Shown here one piece after another: positions 8,312-12,740 of a DNA stretch of 12,740 bases. The DNA lies in the NCBI GenBank assembly GCA_947088155.1, contig CAMUFL010000019.1:1-12740 (forward strand). Reading direction: 5' to 3'. This stretch comes from an uncultured Gardnerella sp. Lineage in GTDB: Bacteria; Actinomycetota; Actinomycetes; Actinomycetales; Bifidobacteriaceae. Below the pieces are notes generated by a model that worked only from the letters and a program-made list of their open reading frames with translations, was not told the DNA's origin and did no database searches. The position numbers and the translations under genes were made by a program. How positions within the stretch are numbered: the stretch's first letter is position 1; each line of letters begins with the position of its first letter.

Positions 8312-8887
8312 TTAATTTTTTTGTTCAATAATTTTATCGGTAAATGCCTTTAAAAATTCTCTAGAATTACTCCAGCCTACGCCATTGTTTAATCCCGAGA
8401 AATCAAAACCAGATATTTCATCTAACGCTTTACTACAAACCCATTCATACATCCCAGCCTCTTTGCTTTTATATATTATTAGGAATAATGGTTTCATTGC
8501 TTTTTTACCCAACGACACAACACTCTTGTATTGTTTAGAATATATTACATCGTTATACCATTGTCCTGTCAGCCAATGGTATTTATCTTTGATCCCCTTT
8601 TCACCGATCTCGTCGCATAGATTTTGTAATTGTTTAGCCACATATGTGAGAACCTTTTCATCTATGTTTTTTATGAGCAAGGTTTCATCAACACCATTTT
8701 TACTTACCTCTTTCCAGTCAACATCTTCATTATTTTCTGAGTGTTTTTCATTCCTTGCAGACTTTTTATTTTCTGTTTTTACTTCTCTATTATTATCGCT
8801 AAAACTATTTTGATTCTTACAACCTGAAATAAGTGACATAATGCAAACTACCACAGTCAAAAAAGCATAATACTTGATATGCTTCAT
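8312..8887 (-). CDS. Small lipoprotein of unknown function
   Basis: This is a 191-residue protein with a strong ribosome binding site (AGGAGG, 5 nt before ATG 8887). The N-terminus is a lipoprotein signal: basic MKHIK, a hydrophobic core, then lipobox ISGC with Cys23 as the lipidation site. The mature protein begins with a charged, Asn/Glu/Lys-rich flexible stretch (about 24-60), expected of a tether outside the membrane. A compact helical domain follows, with a motif around VVSLGKKAMKPLF and a C-terminal Trp/Gly segment (NNGVGWSNSREF). The helical part loosely resembles single HEAT-like helix pairs seen in other Gram-positive lipoproteins, but I do not recognise a named family. It probably sits on the outer face of the cytoplasmic membrane. 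It is 269 nt or more from its neighbours and looks monocistronic. Confidence 0.82.
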   Translation of the reverse strand: MKHIKYYAFLTVVVCIMSLISGCKNQNSFSDNNREVKTENKKSARNEKHSENNEDVDWKEVSKNGVDETLLIKNIDEKVLTYVAKQLQNLCDEIGEKGIKDKYHWLTGQWYNDVIYSKQYKSVVSLGKKAMKPLFLIIYKSKEAGMYEWVCSKALDEISGFDFSGLNNGVGWSNSREFLKAFTDKIIEQKN

Positions 8888-8931
8888 TTATGCCTCCTCT
8901 ACAACTTAATCTTTACCTAATTGCAGCTACG

Positions 8932-8960
8932 ATTATCATGTTCAATTTTCACTCTGTTAT
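8932..8960 (-). promoter_or_regulatory. Candidate promoter of the lipoprotein gene
   Basis: The minus strand has GATAAT (8937-8932), five of six matches to the -10 consensus. An ATAACA box lies 17 nt upstream, matching the -35 consensus at four of six positions. The start would be near 8925, giving a leader of about 38 nt that contains the AGGAGG site. Inferred from motif and spacing only. Confidence 0.35.
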
Positions 8961-9106
8961 TCACTATCATCTGCCCAATATTCATTCATCTCGTAGTACA
9001 AATCATCTTTGAGTCTAATAAAACTGACGGGATGTAAATTATGGACAAAGAATGCATATATGCAATCTACAAAATAATTGTAGCTAAAAATCATCCGATA
9101 ATCCAC
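8957..9106 (-). pseudogene. Possible short ORF or C-terminal gene relic
   Basis: A minus-strand frame of 49 codons from GTG 9106 (45 from ATG 9094) ends at TAA 8957-8959. Its composition looks protein-like: rich in Tyr, Phe, Trp and Asp, with the segment HPVSFIRLKDDLYYEMNEYW. Neither start has a convincing ribosome binding site, and an in-frame TAA lies three codons before the GTG (9113-9115). It could be the last part of a decayed gene, a small protein gene, or chance. It has no recognised family. It sits 69 nt upstream of the lipoprotein start on the same strand. Confidence 0.3.
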
Positions 9107-9153
9107 AGGATCTTATTTCCATACATAAACAGATGTATAGGCAAAATAAGTGC

Positions 9154-9189
9154 ACTTTTTAACGATAGGAAAGGCTATCGTTAAAAGGT
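9154..9189. repeat. Strong inverted repeat
   Basis: TTTTAACGATAG (9157-9168) is perfectly complementary to CTATCGTTAAAA (9175-9186) around a 6-nt loop. Three more pairs, one a G-T wobble, extend it to 9154-9189. The T run is on the 5' side of the stem and the A run on the 3' side, which is the wrong order for an intrinsic terminator on either strand. It may be an operator or the scar of a lost mobile segment. It abuts the restriction-nuclease relic. Confidence 0.7.
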
Positions 9190-9208
9190 TTAAGATTGGC
9201 TTGATAAC

Positions 9209-9656
9209 TTGATTTTTGAGCATAAAAACATCCTAGAAGCACCCCTAGGCTGGATTTTCAACATTCCAAATGCTCACATTCTTTCGACTTTTACGGAGCC
9301 GAAGCTTAAATCAAAAAGACTTGAATACTATCTTATTAAGAATGAGAGAATCCCTGAGCTTGCCATTTATTCTTTTGATTCAGGTGAACGTTTTGAGCCT
9401 GATTTCATACTCTTTATTCGTGAGAAAGAGTATGAGGATGTTAAAAACATATCAAGCATATGTTGAGCCTAAAGGTAGTCAACTTTTATTTGAAGATGAG
9501 TGGAAAGAAAAATTCTTAGGGCAGATTGAGAACAACTACAAGATTAACGATATTTTAGGAAGAGGATACAAGATTATAGGTCTTCCATTCTTTAATCAAG
9601 AAAACAGAATGTCTGAATTCGATAAAGCACTAAACGATTTAGTATCAAAATTATAG
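9209..9656 (+). pseudogene. Frameshifted C-terminal relic of a type III restriction-type (Res) nuclease
   Basis: Two overlapping frames together spell the end of a Res-type helicase/nuclease. The first runs from 9209 (TTG, no good ribosome site) through RLEYYLIKNE, FDSGERFEPDF and EYEDVK. The second continues with TYQAYVEPKG, EEW-like DEWKEKF and YKIIGLPFF to TAG 9654-9656. Pro-Asp (PD, Asp codon 9401-9403) and Glu-Pro-Lys (EPK, 9465-9473) fit the PD-(D/E)xK catalytic core of this endonuclease domain. The frames join at a five-A run (9443-9447). Removing one A restores a continuous reading DVKTYQAYVEPKG. Only about 149 codons remain of a subunit normally several hundred residues longer, and the helicase motor and modification partner are absent. 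A non-functional remnant is the best reading. The family call rests on motif recognition without a search. Confidence 0.75.
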
Positions 9657-9770
9657 TGAGGTAATGAACTACAACATTTGTTCAGCGATTACCCAATCAC
9701 AAATCTGCAACACACCATAAGACGTATTACAGATTACGAAAATAATAAAAAATTTTCGAAAAATATATGT

Positions 9771-9779
9771 TGTTATAAC
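9771..9779 (+). promoter_or_regulatory. Candidate extended -10 promoter P1 upstream of the C tract
   Basis: TGTTATAAC contains the extended -10 pattern TGn followed by TATAAC, five of six matches to the consensus. It lies in a perfect 10-nt palindrome (9771-9780). No good -35 was found. If used, transcription would start near 9786 and the C tract would be in the transcribed leader. Confidence 0.35.
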
Positions 9780-9807
9780 ATTTCGCAAAAAATTTTCTTT
9801 TAGAGCA

Positions 9808-9818
9808 CCCCCCCCCCC
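9808..9818. repeat. Homopolymer tract of eleven C
   Basis: An uninterrupted C run lies 194 nt upstream of the Rib/Ig-like gene start, in a strongly AT-rich region. It is the second long C/G run in the window and, like the first, sits upstream of a large surface protein gene. A length-variable regulatory tract is the natural reading. Confidence 0.9.
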
Positions 9819-9881
9819 GTAGGAAATTTTACAGTTTAAACTAATTTAAAACTGAAAAATATCATGAAAAATAACAAAAAA

Positions 9882-9890
9882 TGATAGAAT
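9882..9890 (+). promoter_or_regulatory. Candidate extended -10 promoter P2 downstream of the C tract
   Basis: TGATAGAAT has the extended -10 pattern TGn plus TAGAAT, five of six consensus matches. No -35 is evident at 16-18 nt. A start near 9897 would give a leader of about 116 nt and would put the C tract about 80-90 nt upstream of the start. Confidence 0.4.
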
Positions 9891-10012
9891 TTTAAGTAGA
9901 CCCATTTAAATAGAGAGTTTTATTACTAGCATTGGAGAGATTTGTCATAGAATTCGTTCTATTTATTTGTTTAAAAATTCATTAAAGATTAGGGAAAATT
10001 AAGGAGATTGTT

Positions 10013-12740
10013 ATGACAACCGCTAAACCTTCAAAACATACATCATCAAAATCTTCTAGAAAGCATTCTGCTCACAAAATACATACGCTTCCGTTAGCAA
10101 CAATGGCTGCTTTGTTGACAGCAGCAACCTGCTTAGGCAGCCAGCCTGCCATGGCTGTTACAGCAACCACAATTACTACACCAACGTACACTTCAACAGC
10201 TAAAAAGCTTACGAATAGCACAGGTTCTGTGTATCAAGATCGTGAAGCTGATGTAGTTGTTAACAATCCAGACTGGCTTAAAACTCCTAGTATTCTTGAG
10301 TTCCAGCGTTATCGTTCTACTAATGATGAAAATAAAGATAAAACGACAATGAATTCCGACGAGTATGGTAGCGATGAGCACAATACTCTGATTAAAAAAA
10401 CGGATATGTATGCACATATCGAAACAATAAATGGTGCTAAATATCTCGTATTCGACGTGTTCTTCAACAATGATGCTCAGTCGATGGTAAAGCTCTCAAA
10501 CAGGCAGTGGTATATATGGCAAGTACCGTACCAAATTGCTAAATTAAATCCTGATGGTTCGTATGCAAGCGACACAATTCGCGACTTACGTTTTGACGCT
10601 TACAAACTTAAAGATGCATCACAAAATGACAAATTAAAACGCAAAATGAACTTTACTCTTTCGCGCGATTTTGCCAAGTTTGAAAAAGTAGACAATCAGT
10701 CAACAACTATAAACTTCCCTAACGATGGCGAGAAGAACTTCGGTGCTTCAATGTTCCAGTATAGTTTAGGACCGAATCTGACAAGCGAGAGACAATATGA
10801 AGCAAATATGAAGAATCTATTCCATGAAAATTATCAGAATTACGCTCTTGGTAAAGCAACTTACCCAGATTACCCATATAGTGGTAAGAATTATGGAATA
10901 GGTATTCAAACTTCAGAAGTAAATCTTGCATTCCATATGCATGCCGCAGTAAAGCTTAACGATACAGCAATTAACGAAAAAGCTACGACGTATGATGAAA
11001 AGTACGCTAATATACATAATGCTTGGACTTGGGCAGATTCTGCAACATATGGACGCACAACAAGCTCGTCCTACGTGTGGCTTTCTGGTCGAGATCCACA
11101 ATCTGACGAAGATAAAAAATTAAAACGCCACAAGGATGACAGTAAAGCGCCAAAAATTTATCACAATGGCACTGAAATAACAGACGGCAAAACTAAGACC
11201 ATTAAACTTAAGGAAGGCGATAAACTAAGCTTCACTACCACCGATAACAAGGGTTATATTGAGAAGTTTAGCATTTCTGGTTTAACGGACACTCCTATAA
11301 CCAAGAAAGGCGCTGGAAGCGAAGACAAGCCACTTTCATCAGGTGACATCACTGTTACTAACGACATGAATAAAAAGGAAGTAACCATTACTTCCGAGGA
11401 TGGCTCTGGCAACGTTACCACACGCAAAGTTAAAGTCACAGTTAAAAAGAAAACACTTGCTGACGAACACCCTCTTACCGGTAAAACCATTGATACTACC
11501 GTTGGTGATAAATTACCGGAATTGAAAGAACTTGTTGAGATCAAAGACGGAGACAAGCTTGACAAACAACCAACATTAAAGTGGAACGGCACTGCTCCAA
11601 ACACTGATACAGTTGGCGTATTTACCTATGAAAATAAGATTAAGGGAGAATACTCCGATAAGTCCAAGAGTTTTGCAAATGTAACCATCAATGTTAAACC
11701 AAAGAAGCCAGTTATCGAAACTGGTCTGACTAATCTTGCTGGAAAGAAAGGGCAGAAAGTAACAGTATCTGTTGGAAACGGCATTCCTACTGACGCTAAA
11801 GTTACTACAACAGTTAAACTGTTTGATAAAAATGGCAAGGAAATCGGCTCTACTACAACGATTAACGGTGGTAAAGCGGAGATTACTGTTGATGGTGAAA
11901 TTCCTGCAGGCGACGTATATGCAACAACGACTGTAAAGAAGCCTGATGAAAAGACTCCTAAAGTAACAATTCAAGGATTTGAACTAACTTCAGAAAACAG
12001 TGACAAAAAACAAGCTACTGCGCCTAAGGATACTCAAAACCCAACAATTACTGCTACTGCCGATTCATTGTCTGTAGCAGTTGGGCAAGATCTGAAGATT
12101 CACATTGTTGCTAAAGATGATGTGAAGGTTGAAGAAGTACCTAATGCAAATGCTTTGATGCAAGGTTTAGGTCTTGAACTTAACGAACTCTCATCTCGAA
12201 TAAAATCAAGTCAAACAACTAATACTGATAAAGAAAAGGATTTTGATCTTACAGTTAAGAATATGCAGCCGAAGGAAGTTGGCACACATACTATAACCTT
12301 CACGGTAAAAGACTCGGCAGGAAAAACCGGCACCGCAAAGCTAACCATAACCGTGAAGCCAGCTGCTCCAACCGTCAAGCCTCAAAACGATGGTTCTGTT
12401 GACGTAACACCAGCAGCCGGTACTGATAGTCTGGAAATCACTTATACGCCAGAAGGTGAAAACACCACCCCAACCAACTTCACTGTCAAGAAAGAAAACG
12501 GTAAGTGGAAGAAGGGTGAAAACACTCCAGAAGGCGTAACCGTTGACGAAAACACTGGTAAAGTCACTATTCCAGCAAACAAAGTCAAAGACGGCAGTGA
12601 GGTAAAAGCTAAAGATAAGAAGGGTAACACCGCTTCCGACGAAACCACTGGTAAAGCCGGAAACAACCCAACCACTCCAGAAACTAAGCCAGCTGCTCCA
12701 ACCGTCAAGCCTCAAAACGATGGTTCTGTTGACGTAACAC
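10013..12740 (+). CDS. Large Rib/Ig-like repeat surface protein (C-terminus outside window)
   Basis: The frame is open from ATG 10013 for 909 codons to the right edge. The start has AAGGAG 6 nt upstream. Residues 1-48 are a basic, Ser/Lys/His-rich n-region plus hydrophobic core, with AMA/V cleavage at 48/49. About 49-370 is a unique Trp/Tyr-rich N-terminal domain, the likely ligand-binding head. About 376-480 is an Ig-like beta segment ending in KVKVTVKKK. About 480-563 is Rib-like (GKTIDTTVGDKLPE ... VNI-type closing strand). About 564-645 and 677-782 are further Ig-like domains. From residue 782, a 110-residue Ig-like unit begins to repeat in tandem. Proteins of this kind are wall-anchored adhesins or stalk proteins in Gram-positive bacteria, so adhesion is inferred. 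Repeats and a sorting signal should continue beyond the window. Confidence 0.92.
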   Translation, partial: MTTAKPSKHTSSKSSRKHSAHKIHTLPLATMAALLTAATCLGSQPAMAVTATTITTPTYTSTAKKLTNSTGSVYQDREADVVVNNPDWLKTPSILEFQRYRSTNDENKDKTTMNSDEYGSDEHNTLIKKTDMYAHIETINGAKYLVFDVFFNNDAQSMVKLSNRQWYIWQVPYQIAKLNPDGSYASDTIRDLRFDAYKLKDASQNDKLKRKMNFTLSRDFAKFEKVDNQSTTINFPNDGEKNFGASMFQYSLGPNLTSERQYEANMKNLFHENYQNYALGKATYPDYPYSGKNYGIGIQTSEVNLAFHMHAAVKLNDTAINEKATTYDEKYANIHNAWTWADSATYGRTTSSSYVWLSGRDPQSDEDKKLKRHKDDSKAPKIYHNGTEITDGKTKTIKLKEGDKLSFTTTDNKGYIEKFSISGLTDTPITKKGAGSEDKPLSSGDITVTNDMNKKEVTITSEDGSGNVTTRKVKVTVKKKTLADEHPLTGKTIDTTVGDKLPELKELVEIKDGDKLDKQPTLKWNGTAPNTDTVGVFTYENKIKGEYSDKSKSFANVTINVKPKKPVIETGLTNLAGKKGQKVTVSVGNGIPTDAKVTTTVKLFDKNGKEIGSTTTINGGKAEITVDGEIPAGDVYATTTVKKPDEKTPKVTIQGFELTSENSDKKQATAPKDTQNPTITATADSLSVAVGQDLKIHIVAKDDVKVEEVPNANALMQGLGLELNELSSRIKSSQTTNTDKEKDFDLTVKNMQPKEVGTHTITFTVKDSAGKTGTAKLTITVKPAAPTVKPQNDGSVDVTPAAGTDSLEITYTPEGENTTPTNFTVKKENGKWKKGENTPEGVTVDENTGKVTIPANKVKDGSEVKAKDKKGNTASDETTGKAGNNPTTPETKPAAPTVKPQNDGSVDVT
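12356..12740 (+). repeat. 330-bp tandem repeat array, first unit and start of second
   Basis: The 55 bp visible at 12686-12740 are identical to 12356-12410, giving a 330-bp, 110-residue period. The unit opens with KPAAPTVKPQNDGSVDVT and ends in a Pro/Thr linker (NNPTTPET). It has the beta-rich pattern of the Ig-like stalk repeats of Gram-positive surface proteins. Copy number cannot be known, because the array runs off the edge. Confidence 0.92.

Larger units (their letters stand above)
9657..10012 (+). other. Intergenic leader of the Rib/Ig-like surface gene
   Basis: No gene is visible here. An imperfect stem-loop with GGTAAT/ATTACC ends (9660-9693) follows the relic stop codon, without a T tail. 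Next come two candidate extended -10 promoters, an 11-C tract between them, and an imperfect inverted repeat (CAGTTTAAA 9832-9840 against TTTAAAACTG 9845-9854). The region ends with a strong AAGGAG ribosome site (10001-10006), 6 nt before ATG 10013. Confidence 0.7.

Noticed and set aside
9154..9189. Inverted repeat as a rho-independent terminator
   Set aside because: On both strands the T run precedes the stem and no T tract follows it, so the layout is the reverse of a terminator.
9794..9825. A -35/-10 pair straddling the C tract on the plus strand, mirroring the FIVAR promoter
   Set aside because: TTTAGA and TAGGAA are poor boxes with a 15-nt spacer. The extended -10 elements at 9771 and 9882 are better.
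10193..12715. Minus-strand frames opposite the Rib/Ig-like gene
   Set aside because: The plus-strand frame is open to the window edge with a signal peptide and repeat domains. The antisense frames have no supported starts.

Overview
The window reads as an AT-rich Gram-positive actinobacterium, most likely Gardnerella or a close Bifidobacteriaceae relative. The reasons are the very large FIVAR-repeat and Rib/Ig-like surface proteins, the strong AGGAGG-type ribosome binding sites, long basic signal peptides and long C/G homopolymers next to surface genes. The genus is an inference from gene style; no rRNA or housekeeping marker is present.

Layout. (1) Positions 1-6508, minus strand: a giant secreted surface protein, at least 2169 codons, running off the left edge. 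It has a long signal peptide, four Ebh-like alpha/beta repeats, a set of GA-module-like three-helix segments split by a Q/E/K-rich stretch, about twelve FIVAR-like repeats, and a Gly/Thr/Asn-rich tail that probably leads to a cell-wall anchor outside the window. Its upstream region has a 10-nt G tract lying exactly between a plausible -35 and -10, with a TGTGA-N6-TCACA palindrome further upstream. (2) Positions 6693-8000, minus: an MFS permease. (3) Positions 8312-8887, minus: a small lipoprotein of unknown function. (4) Positions 8888-9208: mostly non-coding, with a possible short relic ORF and a strong inverted repeat. (5) Positions 9209-9656, plus: a frameshifted C-terminal relic of a type III restriction-type (Res) nuclease. 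(6) Positions 9657-10012: the leader of the next gene, with an 11-nt C tract and two candidate extended -10 promoters. (7) Position 10013 to the right edge, plus: a second large surface protein with signal peptide, a unique N-terminal domain, Rib/Ig-like domains and the start of a 110-residue tandem repeat array.

How it fits together. The window is best read as a surface-variation locus. Two large repeat-built cell-surface proteins flank a short accessory segment, and each has a homopolymeric G/C tract in its upstream region. For the FIVAR protein the tract position predicts promoter-spacer phase variation. For the second protein the tract is clearly upstream, but its mechanism is less certain. 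Near-identical repeats inside both genes give a second, recombination-based route to variation in length.
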